From the NCBI GenBank assembly GCA_011525805.1, contig WYBR01000138.1, positions 1-64,000 on the forward strand: a stretch of DNA of 64,000 bases, written 5' to 3'. The position numbers were made by a program, and so were the translations under genes. Below are positions 15,821-25,067 of the stretch, piece after piece. Numbering within the stretch: the first letter of the stretch is position 1; every line of letters starts with the position of its first letter. The notes under the pieces are model-generated. The model was not told the DNA's origin. It saw only the letters and a program-made list of their open reading frames with translations, and ran no database searches. This DNA comes from Vicinamibacteraceae bacterium (GTDB taxonomy: Bacteria > Planctomycetota > Phycisphaerae > Phycisphaerales > UBA5793).

Positions 15821-16948
15821 ATGAGCGATCCTGCCGCGATGCCCGCCTCGATCTCCTGGCGCCCCGCGCGTCTGCGCCTCTGGATCGTCGGCGGCGCGGT
15901 GCTCGCGATGATTGCGATCGCGTGCGTCGGTTCGCTGCCGTGGACGCTGGGCGCGGCGGTGCATCCGCTCGATCCCGCCGGCCGCCCCCGGGCGCGCTTC
16001 GACATCCAGGCGCTGGATGTGAATCTCCTGCCGCCGCGCTGGAGCCGCCAGCCTGCGGATGACGCGACGCGCTATGCCGCGTTCGTCGAGCGAGCCGAGT
16101 CCGCGGCGAAGGAGGCGAACGTGGCGCCGGCCGTGCCGCGCTACTGGCTGGGCACCGATCCGCTGGGGCGCGATTTTCTCACGCGCCTGCTGCTCGGCGG
16201 CGCAATCAGCCTGGGCATCGGCGTCGCTGCCGCCACGATCTCAGTCCTCATCGGCACGCTCTGGGGGATGATTGCCGGATACGCCGGCGGCCGCACCGAC
16301 GCGATCATGATGCGCATCGTCGATGTTCTCTACGGCCTGCCGTACGTCCTGCTCGTCGTGCTGCTCGCCGTGGGGATGGACGGGCTGATTGAGTCGATCG
16401 AGGCGGAGGAGATCGGGCGGCAGGCCGAAGCGGTCGCCGCCGGCGCTTCGTTCACGCCCTCGTGGAAACTGACGTTCATACGCAACAACGGTTCGCTCAT
16501 CAACATGCTGACGTTGCTGATCGCCATCGGCGGCGTGAGTTGGCTCACGATGGCGCGCGTCATCCGCGGCCAGGTGCTCAGCCTCAAGGCGCAGCCCTTC
16601 ATGGAGGCGTGCCGGGCGATCGGCGTGCCCGTGCGCCTTCAGTTCACGCGGCATCTGTTGCCCAATCTCATGGGGCCGATCATCGTGTATGCGACGCTGA
16701 CAGTGCCGCAGGCGATTTTGCAGGAGTCGTTCCTGTCGTTTCTGGGCATCGGCATCCAGGCGCCGATGCCGAGTTGGGGCAACCTCGCGGCCGAAGGACT
16801 CACGCAACTCAACCCCGTCGAGTCGCGCTGGTGGCTGCTGCTGTTTCCGTGTCTGCTGCTGGCGCTGACGCTGCTGGCGCTGAACTTCATCGGCGAAGGC
16901 CTGCGCGAAGCGCTGGATCCGAAGCGAAGGACGATGTTGCAGGCGTAA
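15821..16948 (+). CDS. OppC/DppC-type peptide ABC transporter permease
   Basis: A 375-aa inner-membrane permease. The first transmembrane segment is IVGGAVLAMIAIACVG (about 23-40), followed by a long extracytoplasmic section and the family signature LGTDPLGRDFLTRLLLGG. The cytoplasmic EAA loop (MEACRAIGVPVRLQFTRHLLPN) that docks the ATPase is intact. About 45 residues are inserted between two core helices (GLIESIEAEEIGRQAEAV region). Oligopeptide permeases normally sit with OppA, B, D and F; none is next to this gene here, so its partners must be elsewhere. Start ATG lies 8 nt after a TATGAT box. Confidence 0.9.
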   Translation: MSDPAAMPASISWRPARLRLWIVGGAVLAMIAIACVGSLPWTLGAAVHPLDPAGRPRARFDIQALDVNLLPPRWSRQPADDATRYAAFVERAESAAKEANVAPAVPRYWLGTDPLGRDFLTRLLLGGAISLGIGVAAATISVLIGTLWGMIAGYAGGRTDAIMMRIVDVLYGLPYVLLVVLLAVGMDGLIESIEAEEIGRQAEAVAAGASFTPSWKLTFIRNNGSLINMLTLLIAIGGVSWLTMARVIRGQVLSLKAQPFMEACRAIGVPVRLQFTRHLLPNLMGPIIVYATLTVPQAILQESFLSFLGIGIQAPMPSWGNLAAEGLTQLNPVESRWWLLLFPCLLLALTLLALNFIGEGLREALDPKRRTMLQA

Positions 16949-16959
16949 GAGGGGCGGCG

Positions 16960-17811
16960 ATGCAGATCAATCGCGCTCGGTCGCCGCGCCGTGAAGCCTC
17001 GATCGTCGAAGACTACACCTGCCATCGCTGCGGCTACATCCTGCGCGGGTTGCGGGAAGACGGCGTCTGCCCCGAGTGCGGCGAGGCGGTTGCGGCCTCG
17101 CTCGATCCGAATCGCCTGGTGCGCGTCGAGCCGTCCGTTCTTCAGCGCGTCGAGTGGGGTCTGCTCGGCCTGATTGCCGCGCCGCTGCTGTCGATGCTCG
17201 GCTGGTGGATCGGCGCGGGCTTGAAGGTCGAAGGCGTCTGGCTGGCGCTCATCGCGACTTTGACGGCGTGGTTGCTCGGCTCTGTGGGTCTGGTGACGAT
17301 GTCCCCGCAGCCGCTGGACCTTCCGAGGTCGGCCGAGACATCGCGGCGCTGGGCCAGACGGCTGGCGCTGCTGACGGGCATCGCCATCGCGGTGACCACG
17401 CTGACGCCCGATGTGGCCGTCATCCCCAAGGCTCTGGCGCGAGTGGCGTCGATGACGCTGGGAACCTCGCTGGCATGGATGACGCTCTCGTACGCCGCGT
17501 TTCTGGCGCGGGGCGTGGATCGGCCCGACCTTGCTCACAATTTCGAAGGGACGATGCCGTGGATGGTGATCCTGGCGATCGGCGTCTACTTCGCCTCCGT
17601 GGCGATGATCGTCTTTGCCACGCTGCGCCAGATCAAGGGACCTTCGTCGGGTGATGCGGAGTGCCTGGTGATTGCGATCGCCTTCCTCCCGGTGGCGATC
17701 GGGTCAATTGCCGGCGCGGTGCTCGTGATCGCCGCGTGGGTGCTCCTCATCCGACTCGCCTGGGCATTGCATCGCGTAGTGGAGCAGGCGACGCTGCTGC
17801 ACGGGAAGTGA
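16960..17811 (+). CDS. Zinc-ribbon multi-pass membrane protein 1
   Basis: A 283-aa protein. The N-terminus carries a zinc ribbon (Cys21, Cys24, Cys37, Cys40; CHRCGYILRGL then VCPECG), followed by about seven hydrophobic segments, for example VEWGLLGLIAAPLLSMLGWWI and VAIGSIAGAVLVIAAWVLLI. The CGYILRGL type of ribbon is common in Phycisphaerae membrane proteins of unknown role. It begins 11 nt after the permease gene and is probably co-transcribed. A second gene of the same kind lies at 18049. Function unknown. Confidence 0.85.
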   Translation: MQINRARSPRREASIVEDYTCHRCGYILRGLREDGVCPECGEAVAASLDPNRLVRVEPSVLQRVEWGLLGLIAAPLLSMLGWWIGAGLKVEGVWLALIATLTAWLLGSVGLVTMSPQPLDLPRSAETSRRWARRLALLTGIAIAVTTLTPDVAVIPKALARVASMTLGTSLAWMTLSYAAFLARGVDRPDLAHNFEGTMPWMVILAIGVYFASVAMIVFATLRQIKGPSSGDAECLVIAIAFLPVAIGSIAGAVLVIAAWVLLIRLAWALHRVVEQATLLHGK

Positions 17812-17834
17812 AGCAAGCGCTCGAGACCAGGCCG

Positions 17835-17914
17835 AAGCGCCAGCGAGGATGGATCGACGAAGTTGAGGCGCGTGGCGTTCGTGGCGCTTCGCTCCGTATT
17901 CCTCGCTGGCGCTT
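17835..17914. repeat. Inverted repeat of the AGCGCCAGCGAGGA type
   Basis: A perfect 15-bp inverted repeat: 17835-17849 pairs with 17900-17914. The arm (GAAGCGCCAGCGAGGA in context) recurs in altered form at 18902-18921 and 27876-27895, so this is a dispersed REP-like element. It lies in the 5' region of the second zinc-ribbon gene, which argues against the longest possible start of that gene. Confidence 0.7.
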
Positions 17915-18048
17915 GGGGCTGGTTGGACTCCTTCTCACTCGCGTATCGGGCGATCGCCGACGTTGTTCCCTCCATACGGCCGGCCTTTCATTCATACGTG
18001 AAGCCCGCACCGCACACTCCTGCCGCACGCTTCGGCGATCCTTTCCGG

Positions 18049-18864
18049 GTGGGAGGAGTGACGTGTATCAAGTGCGGGTACATTCTCCGCGGCCTGCGTA
18101 TGGACGGCCGCTGCCCGGAATGCGGTGGCGCGATTCGCGACTCGCTCGAACAGTACCGCCTCCGCCATGCCCATCCATTCCGACTCCGACTCGTGCATTG
18201 CGGCGTGATCGGAATCTCGTTGTGGCCGGCCGTCGTCGTCGGACTATGCATGCTCGCGGGCAATGTGACCTCAACGAGCCTTGCGCAGCAGGCTATGGTC
18301 GGAATCGGTGTCTGGTTCGTGTTGGCCGTGCTGTTGGCCACAGTTCGCCCAGCGCGGTCGGCCGAAGCATATCCACTGGAGCAACCGCGGCAGGCCGCTC
18401 GCACGAGAATCGCGGTTGCCCTCGCATCAGTGGGAGCAATGTGGCTCTCTTACCAATTGGATTCACTGACTCTCTTAGTCGCTGCCGTTGTCGTTGGAGT
18501 GGCGTCCGTGCTTTCACTCGGGTGGACGCTGCTGGATTACGCATGCAGTATCTCTCGAGTGTGCTCGGCATCCGTCCTTGCGGCGCAATTCAGTCAGCTG
18601 GCGCCGTGGTACAAGGCCTTTGCGATCACATCGACGATAGCGTCAGTCGGGTTCGCAATGGGAGAGATGGCGAGCGTGTCGGACGTTTACCTGCTGGCCA
18701 TACTCACCGTGCCGCTGTCGCTTCTCGCCATACCGGTTGGGATACTCGCTGGGGTATCAGGCTTCGTCCTCACGATCATGGTTCCAGTGCGCAGTCTCAT
18801 GCTGGCAATGGTGCTTCACCGGGCAATCACTGATGCGATCGCGCTCCGTGACGCGCCGGATTGA
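18049..18864 (+). CDS. Zinc-ribbon multi-pass membrane protein 2
   Basis: About 271 aa. A zinc ribbon (CIKCGYILRGL, then RCPECGG) opens the protein and is followed by several hydrophobic helices such as LVHCGVIGISLWPAVVVGL and LAILTVPLSLLAIPVGILAG. It is paralogous in layout to the gene at 16960. The start is uncertain: GTG at 18049 or 18058 puts the ribbon at the N-terminus as in the neighbour, while a frame open back to 17863 would cross the palindromic repeat. Base composition is visibly less GC-rich and codon use less biased than in adjacent genes. Function unknown. Confidence 0.75.
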   Translation: MGGVTCIKCGYILRGLRMDGRCPECGGAIRDSLEQYRLRHAHPFRLRLVHCGVIGISLWPAVVVGLCMLAGNVTSTSLAQQAMVGIGVWFVLAVLLATVRPARSAEAYPLEQPRQAARTRIAVALASVGAMWLSYQLDSLTLLVAAVVVGVASVLSLGWTLLDYACSISRVCSASVLAAQFSQLAPWYKAFAITSTIASVGFAMGEMASVSDVYLLAILTVPLSLLAIPVGILAGVSGFVLTIMVPVRSLMLAMVLHRAITDAIALRDAPD

Positions 18865-18868
18865 GTAG

Positions 18869-20281
<1,413 letters not shown>

Positions 20282-20383
20282 GGCGCTTTCGCCACGCTTC
20301 GCCCAGCGAGGTGCTGCATGGCGCCGCACGCGGGCGCGGTTGCACGTTCGCCATCGATCTCCACCCAAGGCGGCGGCGATCGA

Positions 20384-20443
20384 TGCCACCCCCGCTCTTG
20401 CGCGGGTGGCACTGCACGCTCGCCGCTTTGAGCGAGCGTGCAG
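20384..20443. terminator. Two adjacent hairpins between convergent eno and PDZ genes
   Basis: Stem 1 pairs 20384-20395 with 20400-20411 (one mismatch). Stem 2 is a perfect 12-bp repeat, CTGCACGCTCGC at 20412-20423 with its complement at 20432-20443, and an 8-nt loop. They lie between the stop codons of two convergent genes and may terminate both. There is no T-run, and they may also belong to the dispersed palindrome class. Confidence 0.5.
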
Positions 20444-20536
20444 AGCGAACGGCAAGCGCCCTCGCGTCCGACTCGCGTGCAAGCGGGAGAGCCTGCACCA
20501 CCGGCATGGAAAGTCGTCCAGCCGGCAGGCGGCGCT

Positions 20537-21670
20537 TCAGGGTCGATCGCCGGCGGCGGGGGTGACATCGTCCACGGGTTGCTTGTCGCTCACGAGGCGG
20601 GCGAGCATCGCTTCGAGGTTGGCGAGGCGCGCGTCCAGGGCCTCGAGGCGCAGTTCAATGACGCTCACTTCGATCTTCCCCTCGCCGGGGGCCGTGAACT
20701 GGAAGAGTTGGTGAAACTGCTCGCCCGGCGCGACGTAGTTGCGGAGAACCTGTCGCGGGAGGAGGACACCGCGGTCCATGCCCTTGTCGAAGCGGATGAC
20801 CGGGCGCTCGTCGGTCGGCAGGCCGAAGATGAAATCGCCCTGTTCGAAGGTGCGCTCGCTGACGGTGAAGGTGCGGTTCATGCCGCCGAGGATTTGGCCG
20901 CTCTGCGGAATGTCGGGGAAGAACTCCCGGATGACTTCGGCGCTTTCGAGGGGCTTGACGGCTTCGACGGTGACGGAGAGTTCAAGCGGCTGAGCGCGGC
21001 GGATGAGGCGCAGTTGCACCGGCTCGCCCTCCTGCTTGGCGGAGACGATTCGGCGGAGCGTCACGTCGGTGACGGGCGAGACGTTGTCCACGGCGGTGAT
21101 CACGTCGAACTGCTGCACGCCGGAGCGGAACGCGGGCATGTCCTCGACGACGCTGGTGATGAGCAGGGCGCCGTCGGGATCGAGATCGAGTTGGGCGGCG
21201 AGGGGAGGGGAAAGTGGCGAGGTGTAGACGCCGATGGCGACGCGCGGCGCGTTGGAGCCGACGTATTCGAGCCACGTCCCCGGCCGGACGGCTTCGATCT
21301 TCGAGCCTTCGCCGAGTTTGACCTGGAACTGGCGCTGGCGGCTTTCGTCGAAGATCATCAGGAAGTTGTCCGCCTGCCAGGCAACGCGGTCGGGGGGGAC
21401 GGGCTGGCCGTTGAGTTGAACGCGCAGGCCGTTGTCGTCGACGACGATGCTCAGCGAGCCGACGGACTGGAGCGTCGCCTCCCATCGACCCCTGGGCGGA
21501 TCGATGGTCCGGAGGTCCTGCGCGATGAAGATGGTCGCGGCGCCGGTGGTCGCGGTGGCCGTCGTGATGCGCTCGCCCGCGGCGTCATCCGCGGGCGGAG
21601 CGACGAACGCGCCGATGGCGGCAAGGGCCGCGGCGCCGACGGTGCTGCACATCAGGGAAAGGGCGTTCAT
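20537..21670 (-). CDS. Secreted PDZ-domain protein (ECF module 2)
   Basis: A 377-aa protein with GGAGG 6 nt before the ATG. The N-terminus (LMCSTVGAAALAAIGAFVA) is a signal peptide or anchor. Residues about 145-240 form a PDZ domain (GALLITSVVEDMPAFRSGVQQFDVITAVD, then TLRRIVSAKQEGEPVQLRLIR), which normally binds peptide C-termini. No protease domain accompanies it. The C-terminus is a short helical region (LEALDARLANLEAMLARL) likely to form a coiled coil. It is the third gene of a minus-strand operon after an ECF sigma factor and a one-pass membrane protein. Confidence 0.85.
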   Translation of the reverse strand: MNALSLMCSTVGAAALAAIGAFVAPPADDAAGERITTATATTGAATIFIAQDLRTIDPPRGRWEATLQSVGSLSIVVDDNGLRVQLNGQPVPPDRVAWQADNFLMIFDESRQRQFQVKLGEGSKIEAVRPGTWLEYVGSNAPRVAIGVYTSPLSPPLAAQLDLDPDGALLITSVVEDMPAFRSGVQQFDVITAVDNVSPVTDVTLRRIVSAKQEGEPVQLRLIRRAQPLELSVTVEAVKPLESAEVIREFFPDIPQSGQILGGMNRTFTVSERTFEQGDFIFGLPTDERPVIRFDKGMDRGVLLPRQVLRNYVAPGEQFHQLFQFTAPGEGKIEVSVIELRLEALDARLANLEAMLARLVSDKQPVDDVTPAAGDRP

Positions 21671-21724
21671 GTGAAACCTCCATTGCGGACCGCGGCGCGC
21701 CGAGGCGCCGGCCCGCGCGAATCG

Positions 21725-22339
21725 TCAATACAGAACCGACCGCGTGTTGACGGGGTTGCTCACGCGCACGGCGCCGGGGCGGCCGCTTTCGTCGGTTGAG
21801 AGTTCGAACAGGTCATTGACCACGGCGCGTTCGAGGAACTGCCGCATGTAGGTGACTTCGGTGCCCTGGCCGTCCGCGGTCGGCCGGGCCTCGATGAGAA
21901 GTTGAGGCAGTTCGCGGATGAAGCGGTTCTCGGCGGTGCTGCGCTCGATGTAGGCGGCGAGGGCGGCGTCAGCGCTGAGCGAGGCGGGCTGCACGGCGGG
22001 TCCGATCGGGCCGCTGTTGGGCAGAGGCAGCCGGCCGAACCAGGACCACGCGAGGACGAGCGCCGCCGCCGCGGCCCAGCCCGTCCATCCGGCAAAGCGA
22101 AGCGGCGCGGAAGCGGCCGGGGAGTGAACCGGGGCCGCGACCCGATCGGCGACGCTCAGTGCTTCATCGACGGCGAGAGCGAACGCATCGCGGTCGCGCT
22201 TCGCCGCTTCGAAGCGATCCCAGAGGGAAGCGTCGGCGGCGGCGAGGGCGAAGAGATCGCGCAGATCGTCCTGGCAGGACTCGCCGTCGAGAATGCGGGT
22301 GATGAGGATGTCTTCTCGAGATTCGATTTCGTCGGTCAT
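21725..22339 (-). CDS. One-pass membrane protein, likely anti-sigma factor (ECF module 2)
   Basis: A 204-aa protein. Its N-terminal 70 residues are acidic and helical (ESREDILITRILDGESCQDDLRDLFAL, an arrangement common in sigma-regulating cytoplasmic domains). A single hydrophobic segment follows (TGWAAAAALVLAWSWFG, about 90-106), then an extracytoplasmic part. No zinc-binding HxxxCxxC motif is present. Position between the ECF sigma gene (48 nt upstream) and a PDZ protein gene (54 nt downstream) suggests it controls the sigma factor; this is inference. Confidence 0.78.
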   Translation of the reverse strand: MTDEIESREDILITRILDGESCQDDLRDLFALAAADASLWDRFEAAKRDRDAFALAVDEALSVADRVAAPVHSPAASAPLRFAGWTGWAAAAALVLAWSWFGRLPLPNSGPIGPAVQPASLSADAALAAYIERSTAENRFIRELPQLLIEARPTADGQGTEVTYMRQFLERAVVNDLFELSTDESGRPGAVRVSNPVNTRSVLY

Positions 22340-22387
22340 GGCGTATGCCCCGTCAAAGCGCCGCCGCGGGGCGGGCGCTGGGTTGCT

Positions 22388-23026
22388 TCACTGGGCGATT
22401 CTCACGGCGCTTCCGGCGGCCCCTTGCCGGCGCTCCCGCTGAGCCTCTTCGTTCTCGACCTGCTCGCGGAGCATGCGCCTCGCCCTTACAAGACGTGTCT
22501 CCACGGTGGTTTCCGGCAGGTCCAGCATCTCCGCGACCTGTTTCTGAGACAATCCCCGCACCGCCCGAAGGAGCAGCGGCTCGCGATAGGCTGGGGGAAG
22601 GGTCTGGGCCGCCTCCATGAGGCGCCGGCCGCGTTCGAGCGCGGCGGCGTTTTCGCGCTGCGAAGCGGAGAGCCCGGCCCCAGCCCCGTCGATCGCGTCG
22701 AGATCCTCCGCCTCGCGGAAAAGGCGCATTCGGACCTTGCGCTTGCGCCCGGCGGAACGGGAAGTATTGATGGCGATGGTTCGCAGCCAGGGACGCAGGG
22801 CGCGGAGGTCGGTGAGGGTGTGAATCGAGCGAACCACGAGCAGCGCGACGTCCTGGAGCAGGTCCTCCAGATCGGCGTCGCGCGGCATGTGGGCGAGGAT
22901 GACCGCCGCCACCCAGCGGCGATGCTCGCGCCAGAGCGCATCAATCTCCCCCGCCGTCAGCGAGGCGGGCGGGCGCTCCGACGCGGAATCATCGGGCGGC
23001 GTCGGGCTTGATTCCATTCGCTCCAT
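22388..23026 (-). CDS. ECF-type RNA polymerase sigma factor (module 2)
   Basis: A 212-aa sigma-70-family protein. Region 2: LWREHRRWVAAVILAHMPRDADLEDLLQDVALLV and LRPWLRTIAINTSRSAGRKRKVR (about 30-105). Region 4: LPPAYREPLLLRAVRGLSQKQVAEMLDLPETTVETRLVRARRML (about 145-190), with the helix-turn-helix intact. The ATG at 23026 has GGAG 7 nt upstream; an ATG three codons later is also possible. It heads an operon with a presumed anti-sigma factor and a PDZ protein. Confidence 0.9.
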   Translation of the reverse strand: MERMESSPTPPDDSASERPPASLTAGEIDALWREHRRWVAAVILAHMPRDADLEDLLQDVALLVVRSIHTLTDLRALRPWLRTIAINTSRSAGRKRKVRMRLFREAEDLDAIDGAGAGLSASQRENAAALERGRRLMEAAQTLPPAYREPLLLRAVRGLSQKQVAEMLDLPETTVETRLVRARRMLREQVENEEAQRERRQGAAGSAVRIAQ

Positions 23027-23156
23027 GAGGACGCTCCAGCGGTCTCCTTCCGGCCGCAATCGATCGATTTCCTTGCGGATCGACCAACGTTCTCGGACTC
23101 ATGGAGTGTAGGGGCGCGGGGCGAGGCCTTGCGAAGCGGCGAGATCGCAATGCCGG

Positions 23157-24563
23157 TCAGCGCGATCTCAAGGCGGGTTGTCCGGCGAGGTCGGCCCGGC
23201 CGTCGCGGTCAAGGGCGATGCGCCCGCCGACGATGGTCATGACGGCCCGGCCGCGGACCTGCCAGCCCTCGAAGGGGGTGTTGCGCGACTTGCCGGGGAA
23301 GTCGGCGGCGCGGATGGTCCAGGCGGCCTCGGGGTCGATGACGGCGACGTCGGCCGGGGCGCCGACGCTGAGTGTGCCCAGGCGCCACGGGGCCGCGTCG
23401 AGGTTGCACAGCCGCGCGGGGTTGATGGTCATGAGTTCGATGAGGCGCGGCCAGTCGATGATGTGCGTCTCGACGAGCGCCTTGACGTAAAGCGCCAGGG
23501 CGGTTTCGAGGCCGACGATGCCGAAGGGCGCTTTGTCGAAGGGGAGGGCCTTGCGTTCGGCGGTGTGCGGCGCGTGATCGGTGGCGAGGATGGTGATCGT
23601 CCCGTCAGCCACGCCGCGTCGGACGGCCTGAACGTCGGCGCTGCCGCGAAGCGGCGGGTTCATCTTCGCCATTGTGTTGTAGCCCTCACACGCTTCGTCG
23701 GTGAGCAGGAGGTGATGGGGCGAAGCCTCGGCGGAGACGGGCTGACCTTCGGCCCGCGCGCGGCGGACGATCTCGACCGCGCCGGCCGTGGAGATGTGCT
23801 GAACGTGGTAGCGGCAGCCGATGCCGGCGTTGAGGCGAATGTCCCTCTCGATGACGAGTTCCTCGGCGACGGCGGGCCAGCCGATGAGGCCGAGTCGCGT
23901 GGCCGTCGGGCCGGCGTTCATCGCGGCGCCGTGGGTGAGCGTCGGCTCCTGGCAGTGCTGCATCAGCGCCAGGCCGGTCAGTTTGATCTGCGCCAGGGCG
24001 CGGCGCATGACCGCGGCGGACTCGACGACGTCGCCGTCGTCGCTGAAGCCGACCGCCCCGGCCCGGGCCATGAGGCGGATCTCGGCGAGTTCCTGGCCTT
24101 CGCGCCCGGCCGTGACGGCCCCGACGGCAAAGACGCGGCACGAGCCGTGCAGCGCCGCCTGACGGTTGATGAACTCGATCATCGTGCGGCTGTCGAGCGC
24201 GGGGCGGGTGTTGGGCATGCAGCACACCGTCGTGAAGCCGCCGTCGACCGCCGCGGCCGACCCGCTGGCGATCGTCTCTGCATCTTCCGCGCCAGGCTCG
24301 CGCAGGTGAACGTGCGGATCGATCAGGCCGGGGCAGACGATGCAGCCGGAGACGTCGATCACCTGCTCGTCTTCGTGCGGCGGAAGCGGCTGGCCGACAT
24401 GAGCGATGCGCGCCGACGTGCCCGGGCCGCGCGACTCATCGTGTTGGCGCGCCCCACGATTCGAAGACTCATCGTGGGCGTTGTCGACTACGACGTCGCC
24501 GAAGGAGTCGATTTCGTTGGCGGGGTCGATGATCCGGCCGTTGGTCAGGACGAGGCGTTTCAC
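23157..24563 (-). CDS. pyrC: Dihydroorotase, class I, with an unusual N-terminal insertion
   Basis: A 468-aa zinc amidohydrolase that closes carbamoyl-aspartate to dihydroorotate in pyrimidine synthesis. The start is the GTG at 24563 (VKRLVLTNGRIIDP). Metal-site motifs: GLIDPHVHLREPG, LMQHCQEPTLTHG, YHVQHISTAGAVE and ATDHAPHTAERK. Compared with the family, about 25 residues (AHDESSNRGARQHDESRGPGTSA) interrupt the first beta-domain between VVVDN and RIAHVG. That stretch is encoded by repeated and palindromic DNA (24433-24478). Because it lies in the small N-terminal sandwich away from the metal site, the enzyme may still work. Confidence 0.94.
   Translation of the reverse strand: MKRLVLTNGRIIDPANEIDSFGDVVVDNAHDESSNRGARQHDESRGPGTSARIAHVGQPLPPHEDEQVIDVSGCIVCPGLIDPHVHLREPGAEDAETIASGSAAAVDGGFTTVCCMPNTRPALDSRTMIEFINRQAALHGSCRVFAVGAVTAGREGQELAEIRLMARAGAVGFSDDGDVVESAAVMRRALAQIKLTGLALMQHCQEPTLTHGAAMNAGPTATRLGLIGWPAVAEELVIERDIRLNAGIGCRYHVQHISTAGAVEIVRRARAEGQPVSAEASPHHLLLTDEACEGYNTMAKMNPPLRGSADVQAVRRGVADGTITILATDHAPHTAERKALPFDKAPFGIVGLETALALYVKALVETHIIDWPRLIELMTINPARLCNLDAAPWRLGTLSVGAPADVAVIDPEAAWTIRAADFPGKSRNTPFEGWQVRGRAVMTIVGGRIALDRDGRADLAGQPALRSR
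24433..24478. repeat. Palindromic repeat inserted in frame in pyrC
   Basis: Direct repeats of GACTCATCGTG lie at 24433-24443 and 24466-24476. An inverted repeat CCCACGAT/ATCGTGGG (24453-24460 with 24471-24478) encloses TCGAAGACTC. The segment encodes the extra HDESSNRGARQHDES residues of dihydroorotase and looks like a small mobile palindrome captured in frame. Confidence 0.65.
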
Positions 24564-24724
24564 GGGGGCGCCGGCTCCGGTTGATCGGCGTGATGATAGG
24601 AGCCCCGCCGCGGCCGTCAGGTGCGGCTGTGGAGCCGGGGTGCAGTTGAGGATTATGGCGATCACTCCACCGCCGGGAGAATCGGCGTGAAGTCAGCCAT
24701 GTGCGCCGATCGCGCGATGCCTTT

Positions 24725-25016
24725 CGCCCCGAAGGGGCGCGCGAGTTTAGCCACGGGTGAAGCGAAGCGCGGGCGCAGGCCGCGCGAGCGGAACCCGTGG
24801 TCAGTGGTGCGCCCAACTTTCTTTCGCCCCGGCAGGGACGGAGGAGGCGCACGTCTCGCGTTGCGCACACGTCGAGAGATTAATTACGCGACTGCACTTC
24901 CATCGCCTCCATCGCCCCTGCCGGGGCGAGTTCATTTCAAGCGTGCTCACTTCCACGGGTTCCGCGATGCAAGCATCGCTCCACCCGTGGCTACACTCCG
25001 CGACCCCTCCGGGGTC
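24725..25016. repeat. Composite palindromic element E1 (TAGCC/GGCTA family)
   Basis: A 292-bp intergenic element between the pyrC start and the heptosyltransferase end. From left to right: hairpin CGCCCCGAAGGGGCG (24725-24739); arm TAGCCACGGGTG (24748-24759); its partner half ACCCGTGG (24793-24800); a 13-bp stem half at 24824-24836 matched at 24916-24928; an inner palindrome with CCACGGGT (24953-24960), GCGATGC/GCATCGC and ACCCGTGG; the right arm CACCCGTGGCTA (24982-24993), which is the exact complement of the left arm; and a closing hairpin GACCCCTCCGGGGTC (25002-25016). No coding capacity is seen. Very similar to E2 at 41998-42257. Confidence 0.85.
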
Positions 25017-25067
25017 AGATCCGGCACGTCCGCTGTCGAGCGCACATGCCATGATCCTGGACTACTC

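Noticed and set aside
17863-18048. Longer N-terminus for the second zinc-ribbon protein
   Set aside because: It would translate through the 15-bp inverted repeat and lacks a ribosome-binding site; the paralogue starts close to its ribbon.
23027-23059. TTG start for the ECF sigma factor of module 2
   Set aside because: The ATG at 23026 has GGAG at a good distance and the extra residues have no sigma-factor similarity.
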